A stretch of DNA of 64,000 bases, from positions 186,001 through 250,000 of the forward strand of contig NZ_JBGOSE010000006.1 in NCBI RefSeq assembly GCF_041538045.1, written 5' to 3'. The notes beneath the pieces are model-generated. The model was not told the origin of the DNA. It was given only the letters and a program-made list of their open reading frames with translations, and ran no database searches. Positions 17,523 through 25,987 of the stretch are shown piece after piece. The stretch is from Aliiglaciecola sp041538045 (GTDB taxonomy: Bacteria > Pseudomonadota > Gammaproteobacteria > Enterobacterales > Alteromonadaceae). The number at the start of each line of letters is the position of its first letter. Within the stretch, counting starts at the first letter, position 1. The position numbers and the translations under genes were made by a program.

Positions 17523-18419
17523 ATGAAAAACTATTTACTCGCACTATTGATTTTTATTGGGTATTTGTCACCCATTCAAAGTGTTTTCGCTAGTGAAGAT
17601 GAACATGAAGGCGAAGAAGGCATAAGCAAAATCGACAATAACATGGCAAAAAAGGTTGGTGTTGAAACAGCCTATTTAGCTTCAAAAACGTTGAACCAAA
17701 CTATCCCTGCATACGGCTCTACGACGATAGGCGCTGAACAATTATTTCAAGTTGGCGCTAGATATAACGGCGTTATAAAGACAATAAACTTCACTGTTGG
17801 TGATACGGTAAAAAAAGGCGATCTATTAGCCGTTATTGAATCTAATGAGAGCTTAAATACTTATAAAATAACATCGCCTGTTTCTGGGACTGTTTTACAG
17901 CGAAATGGAAATATTGGCGGTATCACGCAAAACACTAGCTTGTTTGAAATCGTCAATTTTGACACCTTGTGGGCTGAATTTAAGGTGTTTACCAGCCAAT
18001 ATAATCAAATCAAAGTCGGTCAGCATGTTGATATTGAGCAAGGTGAACACGCATTCAGTTCAGTCATCACTAATATTATTCCAGCTAAAGACCAACCTTA
18101 TGTATTGGCACGGGTACGATTAAACAACACTGAGTTAAAGCTAACGTCAGGTCAATTATTAAAAGGCAACGTCAAAATAAATCAATTCAAGGTGGATTTA
18201 GCCGTTGAGAAAGTAGCTATCCAAGAACTGGGGGGACAATTAGGTGTATTTGTTAAAGAAGATGAAGAGTACGAATTTGCACCGCTTGTATTAGGACGTT
18301 CAGATAAGAACTATATCGAGGTTATTGGTGGCCTCAGTAAAGACACTGAATATGTAAACAAAAACAGTTATCTGATAAAAGCAGATATATTGAAATCTGA
18401 AGTAGAAGACGACGATTAG
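17523..18419 (+). CDS. czcB: RND adaptor, CzcB-like, lacking the helical hairpin
   Basis: 298 residues, clearly shorter than usual CzcB proteins (about 400-520). A signal peptide ends in SVFAS, followed by a brief acidic/His stretch (EDEHEGEEG). The two lipoyl half-motifs (NFTVGDTVKKGDLLAVIES and YKITSPVSGTVLQ) are almost adjacent, so the coiled-coil hairpin that normally reaches towards the outer-membrane channel is missing. The barrel and membrane-proximal parts are present to the end. The frame is clean and the neighbours intact, so this is a natural compact form and not a broken gene. It ends 11 bases before czcA. Confidence 0.85.
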   Translation: MKNYLLALLIFIGYLSPIQSVFASEDEHEGEEGISKIDNNMAKKVGVETAYLASKTLNQTIPAYGSTTIGAEQLFQVGARYNGVIKTINFTVGDTVKKGDLLAVIESNESLNTYKITSPVSGTVLQRNGNIGGITQNTSLFEIVNFDTLWAEFKVFTSQYNQIKVGQHVDIEQGEHAFSSVITNIIPAKDQPYVLARVRLNNTELKLTSGQLLKGNVKINQFKVDLAVEKVAIQELGGQLGVFVKEDEEYEFAPLVLGRSDKNYIEVIGGLSKDTEYVNKNSYLIKADILKSEVEDDD

Positions 18420-18429
18420 GAGACGCAAT

Positions 18430-21400
18430 ATGATTGAATCAATTTTGCGTCTTGCAATAAATAGGCGCTACTTAGTATTAAGCTTGCTGATGGTAATCAT
18501 CGGCGTTGGTATGTGGAGTTATCAAAAACTTCCCATTGATGCTGTTCCAGATATAACAAACGTGCAGGTACAAATAAACACTTCTGCCCCCGGTTATTCA
18601 CCTTTGGAAGCGGAACAAAGGGTGACCTTTCCTGTAGAAACAGCCTTAGCCGGATTGCCAAAGCTGTCTCACACCCGCTCCCTGTCAAGATATGGATTAT
18701 CTCAAGTAACCGTTATTTTTGAAGAGGGAACCGATATTTATTTTGCTCGCAACTTAATCAATGCCAGACTAGCTGCGATAAAAGGCGTTATTCCCTCTGG
18801 CTTAGAGCCAGAAATGGGTCCTATTTCCACAGGGCTTGGCGAAATATTTATGTATACCGTACAAGCTTCTCCTGACGCTAAAATGCCTAATGGAGAGCCT
18901 TACACCGCTATTGCCCTGAGGGAAATTCAAGACTGGATCATTAAACCGCAATTGGCTCAAGTTAAAGGCGTCATTGAGGTCAACAGTATCGGCGGCTACA
19001 ATAAGCAATATCACATAACACCGAAACCTGAAAAATTACTTTTTCATCAGGTGAGCTTTGAAGAAATATCTGATGCATTACGTAAAAATAATGATAACCG
19101 TGGCGCGGGTTATATCGAGCAAAACGGACAGCAAGTTTTAGTACGCTCCATTGGGCAACTAGCGACAATAGATGAGATCCTCAATGTCATCATCAAAAAG
19201 AACGATGGTATTCCTGTAAAAATAAGTGATGTTGCCAATGTTGCTATAGGCAAAGAACTTAGAACAGGGGCTGCTACTCGTAATGGCATTGAGACAGTGC
19301 TTGGTACAACCATGATGCTGATTGGTGAGAATTCTCGCACCGTTGCTTTAGAAGTGGAACATAAGCTCAGCGAAATACAAAAATCTCTGCCAAAGGGCAT
19401 TACCGCAGAGCCTGTTTACGACAGAACAACGTTAGTAGATAAAGCGATTGCAACCGTTACCAAAAACCTCGTTGAAGGTGCGCTTTTAGTTATTGTTGTG
19501 TTATTTATTCTACTTGGAAATTTACGTGCAGCTCTCATTACCGCTGCTGTTATCCCTATTTCCATGTTAATGACAATCACAGGTATGGTGCAAGCAGGAG
19601 TATCTGCCAATTTAATGAGTCTCGGCGCATTGGACTTTGGCTTGATAGTGGACGGGGCTGTAATCATCGTTGAAAACTCTGTCCGTAGGTTAGCACAGGC
19701 CCAACACAACGGTCATAGGCAAGACTTAAGAGAACGCCTAAATACCGTTTTTGAAGCCACTTCAGAAGTGATACGTCCAAGCTTGTTTGGTGTGGCAATT
19801 ATCACTGTTGTTTACATCCCCATTTTCACGCTAACTGGCGTTGAAGGGAAAATGTTCCACCCTATGGCGGCAACTGTCGTTATGGCGTTAATTTCCGCAA
19901 TGATCCTTTCAGTTACACTGGTTCCTGCTGCTGTAGCTGTGTTTATGAAAGGTAAAATCAGCGAAAAAGAAAGTGTTGTTATTCGTTCAACCAAGTCTAT
20001 TTACAAACCAATGCTAATTATAGCAATGAAATTTCGTTGGATTATTGTTTCATTTTCAACGCTGTTAATGGGGTATAGCCTTTGGTTAGCAACTACGCTT
20101 GGGACAGAATTTGTTCCACAATTAAATGAAGGTGATATTGCACTACAGGCATTAAGAATTCCATCGACTGGCCTAGAGCAATCAGTAGAAATGCAAGAAG
20201 TACTTGAGCAACGTATTAAAGCGTTTCCTGAAGTTGATAAAGTATTCTCGCGCATCGGCACACCAGAAGTAGCAACTGATCCAATGCCACCGAGTATTGC
20301 TGATATCTTTGTTATTTTAAAACCACGTAAAGATTGGGCCGAACCTTCAAAGCCAAAGAGTGAATTAGTTGAAGAAATGGAAGAGGTACTGAAAAACATT
20401 CCGGGCAACAACTATGAATTCACTCAGCCTATTCAAATGCGTTTCAATGAATTGATTTCTGGCGTTAGAGCTGATGTGGGCATCAAAGTATTTGGCGATG
20501 ATTTGGATCGGTTATTACTTACCGCAAAAGATATTCTAAATATTGTGAAAACCGTAGATGGTGCAGCAGATGCCAGAATGGAACAAGTCACAGGTGTTCC
20601 ATCTTTATCGGTAATCCCTAAACGCGAAGCACTTGGTAGGTATGGATTGAACGTTACCGAATTGCAAGACTGGGTTGCCACTGCAATAGGGGGGGAATCT
20701 GCGGGGATCATTTATGAAGGAGACAGACGATTTGAGTTAGTTGTTCGTCTACCGGAGCAAACTAGAACGGATATTGATGGTTTGAAATTTCTGCCGCTTC
20801 CACTTGAGAATGGTAACTATGTGCCACTTGAAGAAGTGGCAGAGCTTAAATCTGAGTCTTTACCTGCTCAAATTAGCCGTGAGAGCGGTAAAAGAAGAGT
20901 TGTGGTTACCGTCAATGTTCGTGGTAGAGATTTAGGCGGTTTTGTCAAAGAAGTGAAAGCTAAAATTAATCAGGAAGGAGAAATTCCAGCAGGATACTGG
21001 CTTGATTATGGCGGAACCTTTGAACAGCTAGAGTCAGCGAGTAAAAGATTAAGCTTAGTTGTGCCGATCACACTAATTGTTATCTTAGGTATTTTGGTTA
21101 TTGCATTTGGTTCATTAAAAGATGCATTGATCATTTTCAGTGGTGTACCGTTAGCATTAACTGGGGGCGTAATTTCTCTTTATTTAAGAGACATGCCTTT
21201 ATCTATTTCGGCAGGTGTCGGCTTCATAGCATTGTCAGGTGTTGCCGTATTAAATGGCTTGGTTATGTTGGCTTTTATTCGAGACCTTTGGCATGAAAAA
21301 GGCGACCTTTACGTAGCGATCATTGAAGGTGCCATCATTCGTTTAAGACCTATTTTAATGACGGCACTGGTTGCTAGTTTAGGTTTTATTCCAATGGCGC

Positions 21401-21558
21401 TAAATACTGGTATTGGTGCAGAAGTACAACGACCACTAGCAACAGTTGTTATCGGCGGTATTATATCTTCTACAATTTTAACTTTATTTGTATTACCTAT
21501 TTTATATCAATGGGCGCATGGCTCTGAGAGTAGCAAACAGCAATCCGACGAAATTTAA
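18430..21558 (+). CDS. czcA: Heavy-metal RND efflux pump CzcA (divalent cation type)
   Basis: 1042 residues. The helix-4 signature reads DFGLIVDGAVIIVEN, the DFG...DGA...EN pattern of CzcA-type pumps for Co, Zn and Cd. The N-terminus (ILRLAINRRYLVLSLLMV) and the paired periplasmic repeats are standard. It lacks the His-rich insertion seen in the minus-strand czcA. Together with the upstream czcC and czcB genes it makes a complete tripartite exporter, here in one operon with a CDF exporter that could feed the periplasm. AGGAGA lies just before the ATG. A strong bidirectional terminator follows 9 bases after the stop. Confidence 0.92.
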   Translation: MIESILRLAINRRYLVLSLLMVIIGVGMWSYQKLPIDAVPDITNVQVQINTSAPGYSPLEAEQRVTFPVETALAGLPKLSHTRSLSRYGLSQVTVIFEEGTDIYFARNLINARLAAIKGVIPSGLEPEMGPISTGLGEIFMYTVQASPDAKMPNGEPYTAIALREIQDWIIKPQLAQVKGVIEVNSIGGYNKQYHITPKPEKLLFHQVSFEEISDALRKNNDNRGAGYIEQNGQQVLVRSIGQLATIDEILNVIIKKNDGIPVKISDVANVAIGKELRTGAATRNGIETVLGTTMMLIGENSRTVALEVEHKLSEIQKSLPKGITAEPVYDRTTLVDKAIATVTKNLVEGALLVIVVLFILLGNLRAALITAAVIPISMLMTITGMVQAGVSANLMSLGALDFGLIVDGAVIIVENSVRRLAQAQHNGHRQDLRERLNTVFEATSEVIRPSLFGVAIITVVYIPIFTLTGVEGKMFHPMAATVVMALISAMILSVTLVPAAVAVFMKGKISEKESVVIRSTKSIYKPMLIIAMKFRWIIVSFSTLLMGYSLWLATTLGTEFVPQLNEGDIALQALRIPSTGLEQSVEMQEVLEQRIKAFPEVDKVFSRIGTPEVATDPMPPSIADIFVILKPRKDWAEPSKPKSELVEEMEEVLKNIPGNNYEFTQPIQMRFNELISGVRADVGIKVFGDDLDRLLLTAKDILNIVKTVDGAADARMEQVTGVPSLSVIPKREALGRYGLNVTELQDWVATAIGGESAGIIYEGDRRFELVVRLPEQTRTDIDGLKFLPLPLENGNYVPLEEVAELKSESLPAQISRESGKRRVVVTVNVRGRDLGGFVKEVKAKINQEGEIPAGYWLDYGGTFEQLESASKRLSLVVPITLIVILGILVIAFGSLKDALIIFSGVPLALTGGVISLYLRDMPLSISAGVGFIALSGVAVLNGLVMLAFIRDLWHEKGDLYVAIIEGAIIRLRPILMTALVASLGFIPMALNTGIGAEVQRPLATVVIGGIISSTILTLFVLPILYQWAHGSESSKQQSDEI

Positions 21559-21566
21559 AATCAAAA

Positions 21567-21606
21567 AAGCAGCTTAATTACTAGGTTATGCCTAATTAAG
21601 CTGCTT
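21567..21606. terminator. Bidirectional intrinsic terminator between convergent operons
   Basis: AAGCAGCTTAATTA (21567-21580) pairs perfectly with TAATTAAGCTGCTT (21593-21606), a 14-bp stem with a 12-base loop. T-rich sequence follows on the + strand, and a run of A before it gives T on the minus strand. It separates czcA (+) from the CDF gene (-). Confidence 0.9.
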
Positions 21607-21641
21607 GTTATATTTTATGCCTAACATTTGGTTGATAAAGC

Positions 21642-22529
21642 TTACTGAGCTTCATCTCTACAATTTTCATTTAAAAACTCAAACTCTATCGTCGTGTGCG
21701 ATAAGTGATAGGAAGATAATTTAGCTGCAATTTCTTGTTTAAGTCTAATTAATTCTTTAACTTCAAAGTTGTCTCTCAGCTCAAGATGCGCTGTTAGAAC
21801 ATGACTTTCACCATCCAATGACCAAAAGTGAATATGGTGAATACCATTAACTTCAGGAAATTCATTTAATGATTGCTTAATACGCTCTTGAGTTTCTTTA
21901 TCGGGTGCGGCTTGAAGAAACAAGACGAGTGTTGATTTCAGGTTTCTGAAAACATTAAATAAGATGAATAACGTGAAGCCAATCGATAGTAGAGGATCTA
22001 ATATCGGCAGTTCAACGAACAGCAGTACAATAGAGACTATAAGAACGGCAACCCAACCAAGTACATCTTCAAGTAGGTGCCATGTCAGTACTTTTTCATT
22101 TAATGTCTCACCCGCTTTTAATTTGAATACGGCATATCCGTTCACGGCAACACCGAGTATGGCAAGTCCCAGCATCCCCTCAACTACAGGCATTTCAGGA
22201 TTGGACAACCTTGGTATGGCTTCAAATAAAACCCAAATAGAGCCAATAATTAAAACAATACTATTTACCAAAGCACCAAATAGTGTAAGTCTACGATAAC
22301 CATAACTAAACCTATCTGATGCTTCTTTATTTGAAAAACGACTCAATAACCAAGCAAACCCTATAGACAGGCTATCACCCAAATCATGAACTGCATCTGC
22401 CATTATCGCCGTACTGTTGGTAAGCCAGCCACCTATAAACTCGATAATAGTAAATGTCACATTCAGAAAAAATGCCCAACCAATACGGTTGTCTTGTCCA
22501 TGTTGATGACTGTGGTTATGGTTGTGCAT
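21642..22529 (-). CDS. czcD: Cation diffusion facilitator exporter, CzcD type
   Basis: 295 residues from the ATG at 22527-22529, which has GGAGG 6 bases upstream; the open frame extends further but this start fits. His-rich leader MHNHNHSHQHGQ, then six membrane helices. ADAVHDLGDS (helix 2) and HLLEDVLGW (helix 5) carry the H/D-x-x-x-D metal site of Zn/Cd CDF proteins. A cytoplasmic C-terminal domain contains GIHHIHFWSLDGESHVL. It exports divalent metal from the cytoplasm. It overlaps the upstream transglutaminase-like gene by 14 bases and is driven with it from the MerR-type promoter at 23277. Confidence 0.9.
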   Translation of the reverse strand: MHNHNHSHQHGQDNRIGWAFFLNVTFTIIEFIGGWLTNSTAIMADAVHDLGDSLSIGFAWLLSRFSNKEASDRFSYGYRRLTLFGALVNSIVLIIGSIWVLFEAIPRLSNPEMPVVEGMLGLAILGVAVNGYAVFKLKAGETLNEKVLTWHLLEDVLGWVAVLIVSIVLLFVELPILDPLLSIGFTLFILFNVFRNLKSTLVLFLQAAPDKETQERIKQSLNEFPEVNGIHHIHFWSLDGESHVLTAHLELRDNFEVKELIRLKQEIAAKLSSYHLSHTTIEFEFLNENCRDEAQ

Positions 22530-23253
22530 TTTGTACCTCCAGTACTGTCTTTTTTCTAATATTAGCGACATTGAAGTTGATCAGATGACGGATCACTCGT
22601 TGATACATCCAACGTTTCACGCCTGATAAGTTAGTTCCTTGCTCACGATAGAACTCATCAGGGGAATCATAAAGTCCGAAATCGTCATGAATACCTTCTT
22701 TTTGAATATAGGTATCCTCTCCACGCCAATCCGTATCAGGTGATGAAAAGCACTTTGTCGCAACACCATAGCCACAAAAAACATCTTTTTCTTGGCTAAA
22801 CCTTTGCTGTAAGGATGTTAGATATTGTGCATCCAAGATAAAGCCTTCTAAGTTGATCCAACGACCATCAAGGTATACCTCCACCCAACTGTGGATAATG
22901 TATTTAGGAGCTAACCAAAAAACATAGGTTGGTATGGCACCTTTTTGCAACTGTTGATTTATAGTAAACCCGTGAAATCGGCATGGAATGCCTAATCCAC
23001 GCAATAGAGCCATCAATAGATTGCCTTTGGTATTACATTGACCATAACCATCAGACAGCACTTCACTCGCTGAAATATCATCGCTCTTGTTGTAGCCAAA
23101 CAACATTTCATCTTTCACAAATTGGTAGGCTACACCAATTTTGTTGAAATCATCCAAGCTTTTCCACCTTCGTTGATTTATGAGGGATTGGATATTTTTG
23201 TGTTCAAAATTGACTATGCTGGTCTTGGTTAGATACTTATCACACATTTTCAC
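22516..23253 (-). CDS. Transglutaminase-like cysteine protein
   Basis: 245 residues with no signal peptide. The papain-like triad is visible: Cys in GYGQCNTKG (about residue 73), His in IIHSWVEVYLDGRW (about 121) and Asp in LEGFILDAQ (about 140). Transglutaminase-like proteins of this kind act as peptidases or protein modifiers; the target here is unknown. It is the first gene of the minus-strand unit behind the CadR-type promoter, and its end overlaps the CDF exporter gene by 14 bases, which implies translational coupling. A role in metal response is inferred from this location only. The start MKMCDKY has alternative Met1/Met3. Confidence 0.8.
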   Translation of the reverse strand: MKMCDKYLTKTSIVNFEHKNIQSLINQRRWKSLDDFNKIGVAYQFVKDEMLFGYNKSDDISASEVLSDGYGQCNTKGNLLMALLRGLGIPCRFHGFTINQQLQKGAIPTYVFWLAPKYIIHSWVEVYLDGRWINLEGFILDAQYLTSLQQRFSQEKDVFCGYGVATKCFSSPDTDWRGEDTYIQKEGIHDDFGLYDSPDEFYREQGTNLSGVKRWMYQRVIRHLINFNVANIRKKTVLEVQNAQP

Positions 23254-23276
23254 CCCTTATTCACTTGTATGCTTTA

Positions 23277-23307
23277 ACTATAAACCCTATAGTAACTATA
23301 GGGTCAA
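23277..23307 (-). promoter_or_regulatory. MerR-type promoter/operator for the CDF unit
   Basis: On the minus strand TTGACC (23302-23307) and TATAGT (23277-23282) are 19 bases apart. Between and over them lies a perfect dyad: ACCCTATAGT at 23284-23293 and ACTATAGGGT at 23295-23304 on the + strand, with a 1-base centre. This is the form of a MerR-family activated promoter. It faces the transglutaminase-CDF genes and lies 18 bases before the divergent CadR-like gene, which would also be autoregulated. Confidence 0.85.
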
Positions 23308-23324
23308 GTTTATTGGGAAGCTTT

Positions 23325-23714
23325 ATGAAAATTGGCGAATTATCGAAGACATCAGGCTGTTCTATTCAAACGATTAGATATTATGAAAGACAAGGGTTGC
23401 TTTCAGATCCTGAGCGCTCTGAGGGTAACTTTAGGTTGTATTCCAATAAGGCGTTAAAAGAGCTGGAATTCGTTAAGCATTGTCGCAGCCTCGATATATC
23501 TCTTGATGATATCAAACGTCTTATTGAATTAAAGAATAAGCCAGAAGAAAGCTGCTCTAGTGTGAATGAATTGATTAAGCAGCAATTAAATTTAGTCAAC
23601 AAACGCATGAAAGAATTAAAGGCCTTAAAAAATGAATTACAACATATGGCAAGTACATGCAATTCTGATAATACCATTGAAGGATGCGGTATTATTAAGT
23701 CGTTGGATAGTTAA
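23325..23714 (+). CDS. cadR: MerR-family metal regulator, CadR/PbrR-like
   Basis: 129 residues from the ATG at 23325; the frame extends upstream but would cross the operator. N-terminal winged helix (MKIGELSKTSGCSIQTIRYY), then a long dimerisation helix, then Cys residues at SCSSVNELI, STCNSD and EGCGII. The spacing matches CadR/PbrR, where three Cys bind Cd, Pb or Zn. It would activate the promoter at 23277 and, from sequence similarity, the one at 14744. That would control both CDF exporters and one Czc pump. Symbol given by resemblance; the exact metal is not settled. Confidence 0.82.
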   Translation: MKIGELSKTSGCSIQTIRYYERQGLLSDPERSEGNFRLYSNKALKELEFVKHCRSLDISLDDIKRLIELKNKPEESCSSVNELIKQQLNLVNKRMKELKALKNELQHMASTCNSDNTIEGCGIIKSLDS

Positions 23715-23756
23715 TCTAAATTCTGCTTTGAACTATTCTTAGTCGCAAAGGCAATT

Positions 23757-24134
23757 ATGAAAACCATTGGTAAATTAGCACAATCATTAAATTTAAACGT
23801 AGAAACCATTCGTTTTTATGAGCGAGAAGGACTTATTACACAACCTACAAAACCAATATCAGGTTATAGACAATATGACGAAACAATAGCAGGACAACTT
23901 AGGTTCATCACAAAAGCCAAAATGCTCGGCTTTACGTTAAAAGAAATTAAATCGCTAATGTCTATGGACAACGACTGCGCTCAAGTTGAGTTATTAAGCC
24001 GACAAAAGTTAGCAATCATTCGAGAAAAAATTAGCGACCTTCAACGTTTAGAGAAAGTAATTGTGGATATGACAAATACCTGTATACAAAACGATGATCC
24101 AACATATTGCCCTATTATTGATGCATTAAAATGA
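23757..24134 (+). CDS. merR: Mercury-type MerR regulator
   Basis: 125 residues. It has the N-terminal winged helix (MKTIGKLAQSLNLNVETIRF) and a dimerisation helix. The C-terminal pattern is CAQVELL, then TCIQNDD, then YCPIIDAL. This three-Cys arrangement (C...C...CPII) is that of MerR itself, where it binds Hg(II). The gene ends one base before the -35 box of a mer-like promoter that points at merC. It is therefore read in the same direction as its target, not divergently as in Tn501/Tn21. It lies 42 bases after the CadR-like gene. Confidence 0.82.
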   Translation: MKTIGKLAQSLNLNVETIRFYEREGLITQPTKPISGYRQYDETIAGQLRFITKAKMLGFTLKEIKSLMSMDNDCAQVELLSRQKLAIIREKISDLQRLEKVIVDMTNTCIQNDDPTYCPIIDALK

Positions 24135-24166
24135 TTGACTCTGTACTTATGTACGGAGTTTAGAGT
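24135..24166 (+). promoter_or_regulatory. MerR-type mer promoter/operator
   Basis: TTGACT (24135-24140) and TAGAGT (24161-24166) are 20 bases apart, or 19 with TTAGAG as the -10. The spacer holds the dyad GTAC-TTAT-GTAC within CTCTGTAC and GTACGGAG, close to the classic mer operator. It starts directly after the merR stop and precedes merC by 29 bases. Confidence 0.82.
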
Positions 24167-24195
24167 GTTGGTCATATCAATCAATAGACTTTCAA

Positions 24196-24585
24196 ATGAT
24201 AAATAAAATATTAGACAAAGTAGGCTCTGGTGGTGTTTGGCTAGCGGCACTTAGTTGTACAGGGTGTTTCCCTGCACTCGGTTCTTTAGCATCAGCGTTG
24301 GGGTTAGGATTTCTTTCTCATTTTGAGGGGATTGCTGTAAATACCTTATTACCTATATTTGCAACTCTGGCATTATTAGTAAACTTATACAACTGGCATA
24401 AAAATAAAAGCCATACCAGAGCTATCTTCAGCATTCTAGGGCCTGTAGCAGTGCTATTAACGCTTTATCCTCTATGGCAATATGATTGGAGCACATATCT
24501 ATTTTACTTAGGTATTTGTTTAATGGTTGTTATGTCTGTATTAGATATCGTAAAACCAGTAAGGGTACAAGCATGCAAAATATAG
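24196..24585 (+). CDS. merC: MerC-family mercury transport protein
   Basis: 129 residues, four membrane helices. The first helix region has ALSCTGCFPALGSLASALG, containing the Cys-x-x-Cys-Phe-Pro motif of MerC that takes Hg(II) into the cell. MerC normally delivers mercury to MerA reductase, but no merA, merT or merP is visible in this window. The mer-type promoter lies just upstream, and the following gene overlaps the stop by 13 bases. Without MerA an uptake protein alone would be harmful, so either merA is elsewhere or the protein has another use; that is inference. Confidence 0.85.
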   Translation: MINKILDKVGSGGVWLAALSCTGCFPALGSLASALGLGFLSHFEGIAVNTLLPIFATLALLVNLYNWHKNKSHTRAIFSILGPVAVLLTLYPLWQYDWSTYLFYLGICLMVVMSVLDIVKPVRVQACKI

Positions 24586-24788
24586 AGCTTAAATCGACTA
24601 TTACATGTCCTGAATGTGGGCATAGAAAAATGGAAAAAATGCCGACTAGCGCTTGTCAGTGGTATTATGAATGCGAATCATGCAAAGTTTTGTTAAAACC
24701 ATTAAAGGGTGACTGCTGTGTTTACTGTTCGTATGGAACAGTAAAATGCCCACCTATTCAAGAAGGACATAATTGTTGCGCCAGTTAG
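24573..24788 (+). CDS. GDCCVxC-domain small Cys-rich protein
   Basis: 71 residues from the ATG at 24573, overlapping the merC stop by 13 bases. Two zinc-ribbon-like pairs (CPECGH and CESC) are followed by GDCCVYCSYG and a CPPIQEGHNCC end. This is the GDCCVxC family commonly found at the end of mer operons, some members of which are selenoproteins; here the motif uses ordinary Cys codons (TGC TGT). Likely a cytoplasmic thiol-rich metal-binding accessory, function not established. An upstream ATG at 24486 lies inside merC and is not used. Confidence 0.8.
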   Translation: MQNIELKSTITCPECGHRKMEKMPTSACQWYYECESCKVLLKPLKGDCCVYCSYGTVKCPPIQEGHNCCAS

Positions 24789-25007
24789 CATAAGTGAATG
24801 TTTAATTTGTGCTAACTATTGTGATTATATAAGGACAGCTTTAGGCTCATATCTGCCAAAGATATAAGGTTACAAAGGTCGCTTAATCCGAAAAGTGATC
24901 AATGTTCTTATCATTAGGGTTAATTCAATCGACTAAAAAATAGTTCTTAATTTACATTGGGCGAAATATACATTAATATTTATTCGGTATTTTATCTAGA
25001 GAACTTT

Positions 25008-25385
25008 ATGTTTAAACCACTTTCAAAAGTCTTAGTTTTAGTAGCTATGCTGATTGCCTTTGTTGGGCAAGCATTAGCTTATACAGCTATGTCTTGTGAA
25101 ATGTCGGAAAATTCTCATCAATCTCTTATGACTATGGATCATTCTTCAATGAATTCTCATGAGGGAATGGATCATAGTGATATGAAAACTAGTGCTTCAA
25201 GTTCAGAAGACTGCTGCGACCAAGATTGTATTTGTCCTGCAAATGCATGTACATCAGTCACATTTTTGAATGCAAACAGTGGTTCAACTGATATTTTAGG
25301 GTTTACTGACACTATAGTGAACCAAGGTGCTGAACACCCAAAGTCAATTTCTACTTCCCTTTACCGCCCTCCAATATTTGCCTAA
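25008..25385 (+). CDS. Small exported Met/His/Cys-rich protein heading the cus cluster
   Basis: 125 residues from the ATG at 25008; an upstream in-frame ATG at 24957 gives a poorer start. The signal peptide is LVLVAMLIAFVGQALA. The mature part is rich in Met, His and Cys (MSCEMSENSHQSL, TMDHSSMNSHEGMDHSDM, DCCDQDCICPANAC) and ends in LYRPPIFA. Met/His-rich exported segments bind Cu(I) or Ag(I). The R-P-P end links it to the CzcI-like proteins at 14288 and 15723. It opens the + strand run of copper genes that reaches copD at 33586. Confidence 0.7.
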   Translation: MFKPLSKVLVLVAMLIAFVGQALAYTAMSCEMSENSHQSLMTMDHSSMNSHEGMDHSDMKTSASSSEDCCDQDCICPANACTSVTFLNANSGSTDILGFTDTIVNQGAEHPKSISTSLYRPPIFA

Positions 25386-25489
25386 CACAGGATTAGTGCG
25401 TCCAAAATTTACGCACAAAATAACTTTTCTTGTTAATTAATTAAGCGCTATTGCGCCTAAATATTGTCCAGCATTGTCTGGGGGCAAAA

Positions 25490-25987
25490 ATGATCAAAAT
25501 ATTTTTTAAGTTAGCGGTAGTTGTGCTGCTAGTACCAGCATTTACTCACGCAACCGAGCATAATCATAAAAGTAATGCTGAAGTTAAACCAATCGAGTTA
25601 TTAGTTTATAAAACTCCTACTTGTGGATGTTGTAAAAAATGGATATCTCATATTGAAGATGAAGGAATTATTGCGGACTCCAAAGATTTCCGAAACATCT
25701 CCAATATAAAAACTAAGTACGGTATCAAACCTAATTATCGCTCTTGTCATACAGCCGTTACAAGAAATGGCTTTGTGTTTGAAGGTCATGTACCTGCCAA
25801 ATTCATAAAACAATTTTTATCTGAAAAACACGACAACGCCATTGGTTTGTCAGTTCCTGCGATGCCTATTGGCTCTCCGGGAATGGAAGTCGGTGAACGT
25901 TTTATGCCTTATAACGTGTTGGTTTTTTTTAAGGATGGAACTAGCAAAGTCTATGCAAAAGTGAATACCTATGAGGAGCAATTCTAA
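25490..25987 (+). CDS. DUF411 metal-binding protein
   Basis: 165 residues from the ATG at 25490. A signal peptide (LAVVVLLVPAFTHA) is followed by a short His stretch. The DUF411 fold then shows LLVYKTPTCGCCKKWISHI with its C-x-C-C cluster near residue 45, YRSCHTAV in the middle, and PAMPIGSPGME near the end. DUF411 proteins lie in copper and silver resistance clusters and are thought to bind metal in the periplasm. The stop overlaps the start of the cusC-like gene by one base (TAATG), so translation is coupled. Confidence 0.85.
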   Translation: MIKIFFKLAVVVLLVPAFTHATEHNHKSNAEVKPIELLVYKTPTCGCCKKWISHIEDEGIIADSKDFRNISNIKTKYGIKPNYRSCHTAVTRNGFVFEGHVPAKFIKQFLSEKHDNAIGLSVPAMPIGSPGMEVGERFMPYNVLVFFKDGTSKVYAKVNTYEEQF

